Shown: positions 34,674-44,923, counted from the first letter of the stretch. The stretch is 64,000 bases of DNA from Enterobacter sp. RHBSTW-00175 (GCF_013927005.1 NZ_CP055930.1:3286001-3350000), one strand, 5' to 3'. The notes: generated by a model not told the origin, from the sequence alone. A program made the numbers and translations.

Positions 34674-35636
34674 ATGAGTCAGGCGAAAACCGGCATCCTG
34701 CTTGCCAATCTGGGCACTCCAGAAGCACCCACTCCAGAAGCGGTAAAACGTTACCTGCGACAATTTCTGAGCGACACTCGCGTTGTGGATACCCCGAGAC
34801 TGCTGTGGTGGCCGCTGTTGCGCGGAGCCATTCTGCCGATTCGTTCCCCGCGTGTGGCAAAACTCTACCAGTCCGTCTGGATGGAAGAGGGGTCGCCGCT
34901 GATGGTCTACAGTCGTCGCCAGGAGAAAGCCCTTGCGGCCCGTTTGCCGGATATGCCGGTGGCACTGGGGATGAGCTACGGCAAACCTTCGCTTGCCAGC
35001 GCGGTTGATGAACTGCTTTCACAGGGCGTTGATCATATCGTGGTGCTGGCGCTTTACCCGCAATATTCTTGCTCGACGGTTGCCGCGGTATGGGATGAAC
35101 TGGCGCGTATTCTGGCCACTCGCCGCCGTATTCCGGGTATCACATTCATTCGCGATTACGCTGATAACGCACTCTATATTAAAGCGCTGGCAAGCAGTGC
35201 CCGGGCATCGTTTGCAAAACACGGTGAGCCGGACGTGCTGCTGCTTTCCTATCACGGTATTCCTCAGCGCTATGCCGACGAAGGTGATGATTATCCTCAG
35301 CGCTGCCGCGATACCACGCGAGAGCTGGTTTCAGCGCTCGGATTGCCACCCGAGAAAGTGATGATGACCTTCCAGTCGCGCTTTGGCCGCGAGCCGTGGC
35401 TCACGCCGTATACCGATGAAACGCTTAAAATGCTGGGCGAGAAGGGCGTGAAGCACGTTCAGGTGATGTCGCCGGGCTTCTCGGCAGACTGCCTGGAAAC
35501 GCTGGAAGAGATAGCGGTGCAAAACCGGGAGTTTTTCCTTGAAGCGGGCGGAGCGAAATACGAATACATTCCTGCACTTAACGACGATTCAGAGCATATC
35601 GATATGATGGTGTCGCTGGTGGCAAATAGCCGCTGA
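34674..35636 (+). CDS. hemH: Ferrochelatase
   Basis: A 320-residue enzyme that inserts Fe(II) into protoporphyrin IX, the last step of haem synthesis. Conserved segments are [20 protein letters not shown] at the start, the catalytic-His region [20 protein letters not shown], and [17 protein letters not shown] near the C-terminus. The E. coli neighbour aes, normally between hemH and gsk on the other strand, is absent. Confidence 0.97.
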   Translation: MSQAKTGILLANLGTPEAPTPEAVKRYLRQFLSDTRVVDTPRLLWWPLLRGAILPIRSPRVAKLYQSVWMEEGSPLMVYSRRQEKALAARLPDMPVALGMSYGKPSLASAVDELLSQGVDHIVVLALYPQYSCSTVAAVWDELARILATRRRIPGITFIRDYADNALYIKALASSARASFAKHGEPDVLLLSYHGIPQRYADEGDDYPQRCRDTTRELVSALGLPPEKVMMTFQSRFGREPWLTPYTDETLKMLGEKGVKHVQVMSPGFSADCLETLEEIAVQNREFFLEAGGAKYEYIPALNDDSEHIDMMVSLVANSR

Positions 35637-35698
35637 TCGCGCTTAAGGCCGGGTTTGTGCTACCATTCCCGGCCCATATTCTTTGCATAGCTCATACC

Positions 35699-37003
35699 AT
35701 GAAATTTCCCGGTAAACGTAAATCCAAACATTACTTCCCCGTCAATGCCCGCGATCCGCTGCTGCAACAAATTCAGCCGGTAAACGAAACCAGCGCTGCA
35801 TGGGTGGTCGGTATCGATCAGACTCTGGTGGATATTGAAGCGAAAGTGGATGACGCGTTTGTCGCACGTTACGGTCTGAGCGCCGGGCATTCGCTGGTGA
35901 TTGAAGACGATGTGGCCGAAGCGCTGTATCAGGAGCTGGTACGTGAAAACCTGATTTCCCATCAGTTTGCCGGTGGCACTATCGGTAACACCATGCACAA
36001 CTATTCTGTGCTGGCCGATGACCGCTCCGTATTGCTGGGCGTGATGTGCAGCAATATCGAGATTGGCGGCTATGCCTACCGCTATCTGTGCAATACCTCC
36101 AGCCGTACCGATCTGAACTATCTCCAGGGTGTCGACGGGCCAATCGGTCGCTGCTTTACGCTTATCAGCGATTCCGGTGAGCGTACCTTTGCCATCAGCC
36201 CGGGCCACATGAACAAACTGCGCGCCGACAGCATCCCGGAAGAGGTGATCGCAGGTGCATCTGCGCTGGTGCTGACCTCCTATCTGGTTCGCTGCAAGCC
36301 GGGTGAGCCAATGCCGGAAGCCACCATGAAAGCGATCGAGTACGCGAAGAAATACAATGTGCCGGTGGTTCTGACACTTGGCACCAAATTCGTGATTGCC
36401 GACAATCCTGAGTGGTGGCAGGCGTTCCTGAAAGAGCACGTTTCGATTCTGGCGATGAACGAAGAAGAAGCGGAAGCGTTAACGGGCGAGAGCGATCCGC
36501 TGCTGGCGTCGGATAAAGCGCTGGACTGGGTGGATCTGGTGCTTTGTACCGCTGGGCCGGTTGGGTTATATATGGCGGGCTTCACCGAAGAAGAGAGCAA
36601 ACGCAAAACTCAGCATCCGCTGCTGCCGGGTGCCATTGCCGAATTCAACCAGTACGAATTTAGCCGCGCTATGCGTCATAAAGATTGCCAGAACCCGCAG
36701 CGTATTTACTCGCACATCGCGCCGTATATGGGCGGACCAGAGAAGATAATGAATACCAACGGCGCTGGCGACGGGGCTCTGGCCGCGCTGCTGCACGACA
36801 TTACTGCCAACGCGTACCACAAAACCAATGTCCCGAACTCCAGCAAGCACAAGTTCAGCTGGCTGACCTATTCCTCGCTGGCGCAGGTGTGTAAGTACGC
36901 GAACCGCGTGAGTTATCAGGTACTGAACCAGCACTCCCCGCGCTTAACGCGTGGCCTGCCGGAACGGGAAGATAGCCTCGAAGAGGCGTACTGGGACAGG
37001 TAA
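35699..37003 (+). CDS. gsk: Inosine/guanosine kinase
   Basis: A 434-residue PfkB-family kinase that phosphorylates guanosine and inosine to GMP and IMP for purine salvage. The start MKFPGKRKSKHYFPVNARDP matches E. coli; the ATG at 35657 adds residues not found in the family. The PfkB signature with the catalytic Asp is NTNGAGDGALAALLHD near residue 355. The IS481-type element begins 26 bp after its stop. Confidence 0.97.
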   Translation: MKFPGKRKSKHYFPVNARDPLLQQIQPVNETSAAWVVGIDQTLVDIEAKVDDAFVARYGLSAGHSLVIEDDVAEALYQELVRENLISHQFAGGTIGNTMHNYSVLADDRSVLLGVMCSNIEIGGYAYRYLCNTSSRTDLNYLQGVDGPIGRCFTLISDSGERTFAISPGHMNKLRADSIPEEVIAGASALVLTSYLVRCKPGEPMPEATMKAIEYAKKYNVPVVLTLGTKFVIADNPEWWQAFLKEHVSILAMNEEEAEALTGESDPLLASDKALDWVDLVLCTAGPVGLYMAGFTEEESKRKTQHPLLPGAIAEFNQYEFSRAMRHKDCQNPQRIYSHIAPYMGGPEKIMNTNGAGDGALAALLHDITANAYHKTNVPNSSKHKFSWLTYSSLAQVCKYANRVSYQVLNQHSPRLTRGLPEREDSLEEAYWDR

Positions 37004-37013
37004 AAGTGTTTAT

Positions 37014-37029
37014 TCCCTCTCCCCGTGGG
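37014..37029. repeat. Palindromic intergenic repeat, copy 3, left half (split by the IS)
   Basis: TCCCTCTCCCCGTGGG is the left arm and loop of the palindrome; the right arm GGGAGAGGGCCAGGGTGAGGG continues at 38315 beyond the IS element. Rejoined, they give the normal hairpin. Confidence 0.85.
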
Positions 37030-38314
37030 TGTACGGTCCGGGGACATAGTGAACACTTGTTCGGGGACATGGTAGACACTTACAACTAAGGCATAAGAAC
37101 CCGTTTATGGAGTCGCTTATGTCCAGGGATGCGAGAGATACCATGTCATTACGTACCGAGTTTGTTTTGTTCGCCTCGCAGGACGGGGCGAACATCCGTT
37201 CCCTCTGCCGTCGCTTCGGCATTTCACCTGCCACCGGCTATAAGTGGCTTCGCCGCTGGGCGGAGGAAGGGGCCTCCGGCCTTCAGGACCGCCCGCGCAT
37301 ACCGCACCATTCCCCGAACCGCTCATCTGACGACATCACTGCCCTGCTGCGTATGGCGCATGACCGCCATGAACGCTGGGGCGCACGCAAGATAAAGCGC
37401 TGGCTGGAAGACCAGGGGCACACCATGCCCGCCTTCAGCACCGTCCATAACCTCATGGCCCGTCACGGTCTGCTGCCGGGCACTTCACCGGGCATTCCCG
37501 CCACGGGACGGTTCGAACATGACGCGCCGAACCGCCTCTGGCAGATGGATTTTAAGGGCCACTTTCCCTTTGGAGGCGGCCGCTGCCATCCGCTCACCCT
37601 GCTGGACGACCACTCCCGATTTTCCCTGTGCCTGGCGCACTGTACCGATGAACGGCGCGAGACCGTGCAGCAGCAGCTGGTCAGCGTGTTTGAGCGCTAC
37701 GGCCTGCCGGACCGGATGACGATGGACAACGGTTCTCCGTGGGGAGACACCACCGGCACCTGGACGGCGCTGGAGCTGTGGCTGATGCGTCTGGGTATCC
37801 GGGTGGGGCACTCCCGGCCGTATCATCCGCAGACGCAGGGTAAGCTGGAGCGTTTTCACCGGAGCCTGAAGGCAGAAGTGCTGCAGGGGAAGTGGTTCGC
37901 GAGCGGGGGCGAACTGCAGCGCGCCTTCGACCACTGGCGGACAGTCTATAACCTTGAACGCCCGCATGAGGCGCTGGATATGGCGGTACCGGGGTCGCGG
38001 TATAAGCCGTCAGAGCGGCAGTACAGCGGCAACACCACGCCCCCGGAATACGACGAGGGCGTGATGGTCAGGAAAGTGGATATCAGCGGAAAGCTGAGCG
38101 TGAAAGGGGTAAGTCTGAGCGCAGGCAAGGCGTTCAGGGGAGAACGGGTCGGGCTGAAGGAGATGCAGGAAGACGGCAGCTACGAGGTGTGGTGGTACAG
38201 CACGAAAGTGGGGGTGATCGACCTGAAGAAAAAGTCGATCACCATGGGTAAAGGATGTTAAAAAGTGTTCACCATGTCCCCGAACACCTGTCTACCATGT
38301 CCCCGGAACGTACA
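37030..38314 (+). mobile_element. IS481-family insertion sequence
   Basis: A 1285-bp element with imperfect terminal inverted repeats, TGTACGNTCCGGGGACAT at both ends (37030-37047 and 38314-38297 reversed). Each end also has a second internal copy of TTCGGGGACATGGT, giving tandem subterminal boxes likely bound by the transposase. One transposase gene fills the middle. It lies between gsk and ybaL, inside the loop of a palindromic repeat. The flanks share GGG, so any target duplication is only 2-3 bp or hidden by the repeat. Both ends and the transposase are intact, so the insertion may be recent and active. Confidence 0.93.
37119..38261 (+). CDS. IS481-family DDE transposase
   Basis: A 380-residue transposase. 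The N-terminal helix-turn-helix (GANIRSLCRRFGISPATGYK) and second HTH (WGARKIKRWLEDQGHTMPAF) precede the rve integrase catalytic core. The DDE residues are in LWQMDFKGHF, MTMDNGSPWG and GKLERFHRSLK, and all are present. The C-terminus is a small beta domain (LSVKGVSLSAGKAFRGERVG). The start at 37119 has GGAG six bases upstream; 37107 is an alternative ATG in frame. It is the only gene of the element. Confidence 0.94.
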   Translation: MSRDARDTMSLRTEFVLFASQDGANIRSLCRRFGISPATGYKWLRRWAEEGASGLQDRPRIPHHSPNRSSDDITALLRMAHDRHERWGARKIKRWLEDQGHTMPAFSTVHNLMARHGLLPGTSPGIPATGRFEHDAPNRLWQMDFKGHFPFGGGRCHPLTLLDDHSRFSLCLAHCTDERRETVQQQLVSVFERYGLPDRMTMDNGSPWGDTTGTWTALELWLMRLGIRVGHSRPYHPQTQGKLERFHRSLKAEVLQGKWFASGGELQRAFDHWRTVYNLERPHEALDMAVPGSRYKPSERQYSGNTTPPEYDEGVMVRKVDISGKLSVKGVSLSAGKAFRGERVGLKEMQEDGSYEVWWYSTKVGVIDLKKKSITMGKGC

Positions 38315-38337
38315 GGGAGAGGGCCAGGGTGAGGGCA
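38315..38337. repeat. Palindromic intergenic repeat, copy 3, right half
   Basis: GGGAGAGGG then CCAGGGTGAGGGCA, the right arm and tail of the repeat interrupted by the IS. Confidence 0.85.
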
Positions 38338-38353
38338 TCAGGCCGCACAACAC

Positions 38354-40030
38354 TTACCCCGTCACCGCCTCTTCAACCGGTGGTTTTTCCAGCAGCGTCA
38401 GCATCGTATTCGCAATCTCACGCTCACCCATCACCACCTGATTAGCACCACGCTCGGTAATGTATTCCACTTCATCGTCATAATGGGCGCGGGCGATAAT
38501 CTCAATATGCGGGCACTTTTCGCGGGCGGACGCCACAATCTCACCGGCTTCGTAGCCGTTCGGAATGGTCAGCAGTAGCCAGCGGGCGCAGTCCAGATGC
38601 GCAAGATTCATAATCTCTTCATTGGCCGCATTGCCCAGCACTGCACGAATACCGCGCTCGCGCAGCTCATCTACGCGGGTTCTCGAGGATTCAATCACCA
38701 CCAGCGGCACACCCTGCGCCATCAGCTTCTCACCCAACAGGCTGCCCACGCGGCCAAAGCCGACCAGTAGCGCATGGTTGCAGATATCCACCGGGATCTG
38801 CTTCTCTTCTTCGATAGCCTCTTCCAGCGTCTGCTCTTCGAGCGTTTCGGTTTTATCGAGGTATTTTTCCAGCAGCGCGAACAACACTGGGTTCAGCATG
38901 ATGGAGAGAATAGCCCCTGCCAGCACCAGGTTCTGCCCGGCTTGTGGCAGCAGATTCAGCGCCATCCCCAGCCCTGCGAGGATAAAAGCAAACTCACCAA
39001 TCTGCGCCAGGCTGGCGGCGATGGTCAGCGCTGTACGTGGCGAGTGGCCAAACATGCGCACCAGGAAGAAAGCGACAACCGACTTACCAAAGATGATGAT
39101 CGCCAGCGTGCCCAGTACTGCCAGCGGTTGCTGGAGCAGGATCATCGGGTCGAACAACATCCCGACGGAGACGAAGAACAGTACGGCGAATGCATCGCGC
39201 AGCGGCAGGGTGTCGTGCGCGGCACGGTGGCTCAGTTCGGATTCGTTCAGCACCATCCCGGCGAAAAACGCACCCAGTGCAAAGGAGACATCAAACAGCT
39301 CCACGGCGCCAAAGGCGATACCCAGCGCCAGGGCGAGCACTGAAAGGGTAAACAGCTCGCGGGAACCGGTCGCGGCGCTGCGGGACATGATCCACGGCAC
39401 CAGGCGGCGGCCCACCAGCATCATAATGGCGATAAACGCCACAACTTTACCGATGGTGATACTCATATCCAGCGCCAGAGACGCAAAGCCGACGTTATCT
39501 TTTTCCATCATCCCGGCAACGGCTGGCAGCAGAACCAGCGTCAGCACCATCACCAGGTCTTCAACAATCAGCCAGCCTATCGCGATTTGCCCGCGCTGGC
39601 TGTCTATTAACTGTCTCTCTTCAAGCGCGCGCAGCAACACCACGGTACTGGCGGTAGAAAGACACAGCCCAAACACGATGCCGGTCATCAGTGACCAGCC
39701 AAGTAAGGTCGAAAGCGCCATTCCCAGCAGTGTCGCCACCCCTATCTGGGCGATCGCTCCTGGTATGGCGATAGACTTTACCGCCATCAAATCCTTCAGT
39801 GAGAAATGCAAACCGACACCGAACATCAGCAAGATCACGCCCAATTCCGCCAGTTCTGGAGCCAGTTTGGTATCCGCCACAAAGCCCGGCGTAAATGGAC
39901 CCGCCAGTACACCCGCTAACAAATAGCCCACAAGAGGAGAAATACGCAGTTTATTGGCAATCATGCCGAGGATAAAAGCGAGCACAAGGCCACCAACAAT
40001 GGTGGTGATTAGCGGTGTGGCGTGATGCAT
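38354..40030 (-). CDS. ybaL: KefC-type cation/proton antiporter YbaL
   Basis: A 558-residue CPA2 monovalent cation:proton antiporter. It has about 12 membrane helices with the transport motif LCLSTASTVVLLRALEER and FDVSFALGAFFAGMVLNES. A C-terminal RCK/TrkA-N Rossmann domain starts near residue 415 (HALLVGFGRVGSLLGEKL). The start at 40030 (MHHATPLITTIVGG) matches E. coli exactly in position. The transported ion and physiological role of YbaL remain unsettled. Confidence 0.94.
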   Translation of the reverse strand: MHHATPLITTIVGGLVLAFILGMIANKLRISPLVGYLLAGVLAGPFTPGFVADTKLAPELAELGVILLMFGVGLHFSLKDLMAVKSIAIPGAIAQIGVATLLGMALSTLLGWSLMTGIVFGLCLSTASTVVLLRALEERQLIDSQRGQIAIGWLIVEDLVMVLTLVLLPAVAGMMEKDNVGFASLALDMSITIGKVVAFIAIMMLVGRRLVPWIMSRSAATGSRELFTLSVLALALGIAFGAVELFDVSFALGAFFAGMVLNESELSHRAAHDTLPLRDAFAVLFFVSVGMLFDPMILLQQPLAVLGTLAIIIFGKSVVAFFLVRMFGHSPRTALTIAASLAQIGEFAFILAGLGMALNLLPQAGQNLVLAGAILSIMLNPVLFALLEKYLDKTETLEEQTLEEAIEEEKQIPVDICNHALLVGFGRVGSLLGEKLMAQGVPLVVIESSRTRVDELRERGIRAVLGNAANEEIMNLAHLDCARWLLLTIPNGYEAGEIVASAREKCPHIEIIARAHYDDEVEYITERGANQVVMGEREIANTMLTLLEKPPVEEAVTG

Positions 40031-40263
40031 TCCGTCTCCTTTCGTGGTGGGGTGTTCCATTTTTGGCGAAAAACCAAAAAACCGAGTTACAGTTTATGAC
40101 AATTTTTACCGACATGTTTATGAATAATTGTTGAAGTTTGAATAAAACAGCAATGAGCATGAAAAAAAAGCAGATTTTGACAAATTCGGCAGGAAGAAGA
40201 AGAGGAAAGCCTTATGGCATCAGGGAATCTGGCCGCCAAAGTAAAACTTTGACGGCCAGTAAA

Positions 40264-41484
40264 TTACGCTTTGTGACGGTTGTCAGGCAGGAATATGGTC
40301 AACATCCCCAAAAGTGGCAGGAAAGCACAGATTTTGTAGACCAGGAAGATGCTGGTGTGGTCCGCAACCATACCCAATACAGCGGCACCAAGGCCACCCA
40401 TGCCAAAGGCAAAACCGAAAAACAGCCCGGAAACCATACCGATACGCCCTGGAAGGAGCTCCTGAGCGTAGACCAGGATGGCGGAAAACGCCGATGCCAG
40501 AATAAAACCAATGATGACGGTCAAAATGCCCGTCCATTCAAGGCTTGCGTAAGGTAAAATAAGCGTAAAGGGAGCTACACCGAGGATAGAGCCCCAAATG
40601 ACATATTTACGCCCAATTTTATCGCCAACAGGCCCGCCAATCACCGTGCCTGCTGCTACCGCAAACAGGAACGCAAACAGGTGGAATTGCGCGTTTTGTA
40701 CCGATAATCCGAACTTTTGCATCAGATAAAAGGTGTAATAGCTGCTGATGCTCGCCATATAGAAGTATTTCGAGAAAATCAGCACCAGAAGCACGCAAAC
40801 TGCCAGAATAACCTTATTACGAGGGAGAGGATTGGTAACCTTTACTTTAGGTTTGCCTTTGTTCACCCGGTGCTGAGCGGCGTACCAGCGGCTGATCTGT
40901 GCCAGTACGATAATCGCCAGCAGGGCGGCCAGGACAAACCATGCAACGTTGCCTTTGCCGTAAGGGGCAATGATCACCGCTGCCAGCAGTGGGCCGAGCG
41001 AGCTGCCAAAGTTACCGCCAACCTGGAACAGAGACTGCGCCAGCCCGTGACGCCCGCCAGAGGCCATGCGCGCCACGCGGGAAGATTCCGGATGGAATAT
41101 GGAAGAGCCCGTGCCGACGAGCGCTGCGGCAACCAGCACCGCTTCAAAGCTGCCCGCCATCGCCAGCAATACCAGCCCGCTTAAGGTAAAGCACATGCCA
41201 ACCGGCAATGACCACGGCATCGGATATTTATCCGTCCAGTAGCCCACCACCGGCTGCAGCAGCGACGAGGCCAGCTGGAAGGTCAGGGTGATCATCCCGA
41301 TCTGCACGAAGGTTAATGAAAACTCAGACTGCAATAACGGGTAGATCGCCAGAATCAGAGACTGGATCATATCGTTGAGCAGATGAGAAAGACTGATTGC
41401 GCCTAAAACTTTAAAGGAAGTGCGCGATTGTGGCGGCGACGCCGGAGAGCCCGTAATGGGCTGGGTTGATTCACTGATTGCCAT
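40264..41484 (-). CDS. fsr: Fosmidomycin resistance MFS transporter Fsr
   Basis: A 406-residue major facilitator with 12 predicted helices. The family motif appears as VVGYWTDKYPMPWSL in the first half, and GGPVGDKIGRKYVIWGSILG in the second. It is closely similar to E. coli Fsr, whose overexpression exports fosmidomycin; its natural substrate is not known. The start at 41484 (MAISESTQP) is chosen over 41499. It is divergent from ushA. Confidence 0.95.
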   Translation of the reverse strand: MAISESTQPITGSPASPPQSRTSFKVLGAISLSHLLNDMIQSLILAIYPLLQSEFSLTFVQIGMITLTFQLASSLLQPVVGYWTDKYPMPWSLPVGMCFTLSGLVLLAMAGSFEAVLVAAALVGTGSSIFHPESSRVARMASGGRHGLAQSLFQVGGNFGSSLGPLLAAVIIAPYGKGNVAWFVLAALLAIIVLAQISRWYAAQHRVNKGKPKVKVTNPLPRNKVILAVCVLLVLIFSKYFYMASISSYYTFYLMQKFGLSVQNAQFHLFAFLFAVAAGTVIGGPVGDKIGRKYVIWGSILGVAPFTLILPYASLEWTGILTVIIGFILASAFSAILVYAQELLPGRIGMVSGLFFGFAFGMGGLGAAVLGMVADHTSIFLVYKICAFLPLLGMLTIFLPDNRHKA

Positions 41485-41653
41485 AGAGATGAATACCACG
41501 TCGTTTGTTATTAGAAATGCAGGGTGTAATTATTATCCAACTAACATACCCGCCTGTGACATTTGAAGAAAGTCGCAATTATGAAAACTTATTTGTTTAT
41601 TCTTGTTACTCATTGTAATTTTTGCGTTTGTCTAAGGGTCAGGGAGAGAATAT

Positions 41654-43306
41654 ATGAAGTTAATGAAACGGGGCGTGGCGCTGGCGCTGATCGCCGCATG
41701 GGGGCTGACAAGCCTGCCTGCACAGGCGTATGAAAAAGACAAAACCTACAAAATCACCATTCTGCATACCAACGATCACCACGGCCATTTCTGGCGCAGC
41801 GAATACGGTGAATATGGCCTTTCCGCCCAAAAAACGCTGGTGGATGGTATTCGCAAAGAGGTAGCCGCAGCAGGGGGCAGTGTGTTGCTGCTCTCGGGCG
41901 GGGATATTAATACCGGTGTACCGGAATCTGATTTACAGGATGCAGAGCCCGATTTCCGTGGCATGAATTTAATAGGTTATGATGCGATGGCCGTGGGTAA
42001 CCATGAGTTTGATAATCCGCTGACCGTTCTGCGCCAGCAGGAAAAATGGGCCAAATTCCCGTTCCTCTCTGCCAATATTTATCAGAAAAGCACCGGCGAA
42101 CGCCTGTTTAAACCCTGGGCGCTGTTTAAGCGTCAGGATCTGAAAATTGCCGTTATTGGTTTAACCACCGACGACACGGCGAAAATCGGCAACCCGGAAT
42201 ACTTCACCGATATCGAGTTCCGTAAACCAGCAGACGAAGCAAAGCTGGTGATTCAGGAACTCCAGCAGAATGAAAAGCCGGACGTGATTATCGCCACCAC
42301 GCATATGGGGCACTACGATAATGGCGAGCATGGCTCCAATGCGCCGGGTGATGTCGAGATGGCGCGCAGCCTGCCTGCGGGCTCTCTGGCAATGATTGTG
42401 GGTGGCCACTCACAAGATCCGGTATGCATGGCGTCTGAGAATAAAAAGCAGGTGGATTACGTGCCAGGCACGCCGTGTGCGCCAGACCGTCAGAACGGTA
42501 TCTGGATTGTTCAGGCTCACGAGTGGGGTAAATACGTCGGTCGTGCGGACTTTGAGTTCCGCAATGGCGAGATGAAACTGGTGCACTACCAGCTGATCCC
42601 GGTCAACCTGAAGAAGAAAGTATCTTACCCGGACGGGAAAAGTGAGCGCGTACTTTACACCCCAGAAATTGCTGAAAACCAGCAGATGCTCTCCGTGCTG
42701 ACGCCGTTCCAGAATAAAGGCAAAGCGCAACTGGATGTGAAGATAGGCACGCTTAATGGCCGCCTGGAAGGTGACCGCAGCAAAGTCCGTTTCGTGCAGA
42801 CCAATATGGGGCATCTGGTGCTGGCAGCGCAAATGGCGCGTACCAGTGCAGACTTCGGCGTGATGAGCGGCGGCGGTATTCGTGACTCCATTGAGGGTGG
42901 GAATATCACCTATAAAGATGTGCTGAAGGTTCAGCCGTTTGGCAACGTGGTGGTGTATGCCGACATGAGCGGTAAAGAGGTTATCGACTACCTGACCGCC
43001 GTGGCGCAGATGAAGCCCGATTCGGGGGCGTATCCGCAGTTTGCCAACGTCAGTTTTGTGGCGAAAGACGGTAAGCTCAATGACCTCAAAATCAAAGGCG
43101 AGCCGGTTGACCCTGCTAAAACATACCGCATGGCAACACTGAGCTTTAACGCTACGGGCGGGGATGGCTATCCGCATATCGATAACAAACCGGGCTATGT
43201 GAATACCGGCTTTATTGATGCGGAAGTGCTTAAGCAGTTTATTCAGCAGAATTCGCCGATAGACGTGAATGCGTATGAGCCGAAAGGTGAGGTGAGCTGG
43301 CAGTAG
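41654..43306 (+). CDS. ushA: Periplasmic UDP-sugar hydrolase / 5'-nucleotidase UshA
   Basis: A 550-residue secreted enzyme that breaks down UDP-glucose and nucleotides for salvage. The signal peptide (MKLMKRGVALALIAAWGLTS, cut after AQA) leads to a calcineurin-like metallophosphatase domain with ILHTNDHHGHF, GGDINTG, AVGNHEFDNP and GGHSQDP metal-ligand motifs. The C-terminal 5'-nucleotidase substrate domain carries MSGGGIRDSIEGGNITY and FNATGGDGYP. Length and motifs match E. coli. Confidence 0.97.
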   Translation: MKLMKRGVALALIAAWGLTSLPAQAYEKDKTYKITILHTNDHHGHFWRSEYGEYGLSAQKTLVDGIRKEVAAAGGSVLLLSGGDINTGVPESDLQDAEPDFRGMNLIGYDAMAVGNHEFDNPLTVLRQQEKWAKFPFLSANIYQKSTGERLFKPWALFKRQDLKIAVIGLTTDDTAKIGNPEYFTDIEFRKPADEAKLVIQELQQNEKPDVIIATTHMGHYDNGEHGSNAPGDVEMARSLPAGSLAMIVGGHSQDPVCMASENKKQVDYVPGTPCAPDRQNGIWIVQAHEWGKYVGRADFEFRNGEMKLVHYQLIPVNLKKKVSYPDGKSERVLYTPEIAENQQMLSVLTPFQNKGKAQLDVKIGTLNGRLEGDRSKVRFVQTNMGHLVLAAQMARTSADFGVMSGGGIRDSIEGGNITYKDVLKVQPFGNVVVYADMSGKEVIDYLTAVAQMKPDSGAYPQFANVSFVAKDGKLNDLKIKGEPVDPAKTYRMATLSFNATGGDGYPHIDNKPGYVNTGFIDAEVLKQFIQQNSPIDVNAYEPKGEVSWQ

Positions 43307-43318
43307 TGCGGCTGTGTT

Positions 43319-43391
43319 GCCCGGTGGCGCTGCGCTTACCGGGCCTACGGGTGCAACATGTAGGCCGGGTAAGGCGTAGCCGCCACCCGGC
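43319..43391. repeat. REP/BIME element after ushA
   Basis: Two inverted REP units: GCCCGGTGGCGCTGCGCTTA...GGCCTAC (43319-43348) and GTAGGCCGGGTAAGGCGTAG...CCCGGC (43360-43391), separated by 11 bases. It lies between the convergent genes ushA and ybaK. Confidence 0.88.
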
Positions 43392-43399
43392 TTTTTCTT

Positions 43400-43995
<596 letters not shown>

Positions 43996-44001
43996 CGGCT
44001 C

Positions 44002-44080
44002 AACCGAAGGTCTCCTTCGGCATAATAAAAACGATGAAATTCCTCTTTGACGGGCCAATAGAAATATTGGCCATTTTTTT
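44002..44080 (+). ncRNA. chiX: Hfq-dependent small RNA ChiX (MicM/SroB)
   Basis: An about 79-base sRNA at the same place as in E. coli, between ybaK and ybaP. The 5' hairpin is ACCGAAGG-TCTCCTTCGG, which differs in sequence from E. coli but keeps the stem. It is followed by the A-rich linker CATAATAAAAACG. The target-pairing seed GAAATTCCTCTTTGACGGG (44036-44054) is conserved. The 3' end is the terminator GGCCAATAGAAATATTGGCC plus seven T. ChiX silences chitoporin chiP and the chb operon until chb RNA titrates it (known in E. coli and Salmonella). The T-run touches the end of ybaP. Confidence 0.92.
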
Positions 44081-44873
44081 ATTTAAGCAGTGACGGCAAA
44101 TTCCCTTCTCCGTACAAATGTAACGCCCCGACGGCAACCACATAATGCCCGGCTGGCAGCGCATTCAGCGTATGTTTCCACGCCCGGTTACGCTCGTTCA
44201 TCAGGACATCATACAACGACTGGCTGAACGTGGCGGGTAATTCTGGTTTGTCGTTTGCGGGCGGCGTTTCGAGCCACCAGCTCACCATCACCTGGAGCAA
44301 CCGCGCGTTGGTATGCCAGTGGGTCAGGGTATCATCCAGCAATAGTAAGCCATCATCAGGAAGCTGGCGTAACAGCTCAACCTGGCTTTGTGCACCTTCC
44401 AGCTCGATGATCGGCAGGTTTCGTGCCCGGGCGGCGTGAAGGAGCTGATAATCAATACCGTACTCTCCCCGTAATCCCAGACGTTGCGCCTGCGTCGCCT
44501 GAAGCACCATGGCAATCTGCCACAGGGGCTGAGTTTCCAGCATCGACATTGATATGCCCAGATCATCAGCCACGCGCGTCAGTTCGGCAAGCTGGGTGTC
44601 ATCCAGGCGTTCGCTGAGCGGAGGCGGGATATCCAGATCGGCAAAAGGAGATTCACTGCCGGAGATATCCGCTTCGACAACCAGGGCATCCGCATTACGC
44701 AGCAGTTTGAGCAGGGGAGGCGGGAGAGGTGACATCCCGGAGGTTCCCATATGGATGCTGCCAACCAGGTGCAGATGTTGTCCGCCAGAAAGTGAGATAT
44801 CCATGCCCGGCCAGGCATAACGGCGAGGGAACAGGGCGCGAAACGATGTTTTTATACGATTAAACAGACTCAT
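44079..44873 (-). CDS. ybaP: TraB/GumN-family protein YbaP
   Basis: A 264-residue protein of the TraB/GumN (TIKI-like) family; its role in bacteria is unproved. The GSIHMG motif (residues about 39-44), EADIS and the C-terminal VAVGALHLYGEGNLPSLL keep the conserved Glu/His residues thought to bind metal. The start at 44873 (MSLFNRIKTSFRALF) gives the E. coli length; upstream ATGs would overlap copA's stop. Confidence 0.9.
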   Translation of the reverse strand: MSLFNRIKTSFRALFPRRYAWPGMDISLSGGQHLHLVGSIHMGTSGMSPLPPPLLKLLRNADALVVEADISGSESPFADLDIPPPLSERLDDTQLAELTRVADDLGISMSMLETQPLWQIAMVLQATQAQRLGLRGEYGIDYQLLHAARARNLPIIELEGAQSQVELLRQLPDDGLLLLDDTLTHWHTNARLLQVMVSWWLETPPANDKPELPATFSQSLYDVLMNERNRAWKHTLNALPAGHYVVAVGALHLYGEGNLPSLLK

Positions 44874-44923
44874 ACGCGCTCCATGAACGGAAAGGTTCAT
44901 GCTAGCGCGTAGGAGCCGAAGGT

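Noticed and set aside
37030..38314. The IS as part of a composite transposon
   Set aside because: There is only one copy, and both flanks are the normal gsk and ybaL neighbours.
38565..39926. 453-codon frame on the plus strand opposite ybaL
   Set aside because: Serine/arginine-rich antisense translation of a membrane protein gene; ybaL itself is clear on the minus strand.
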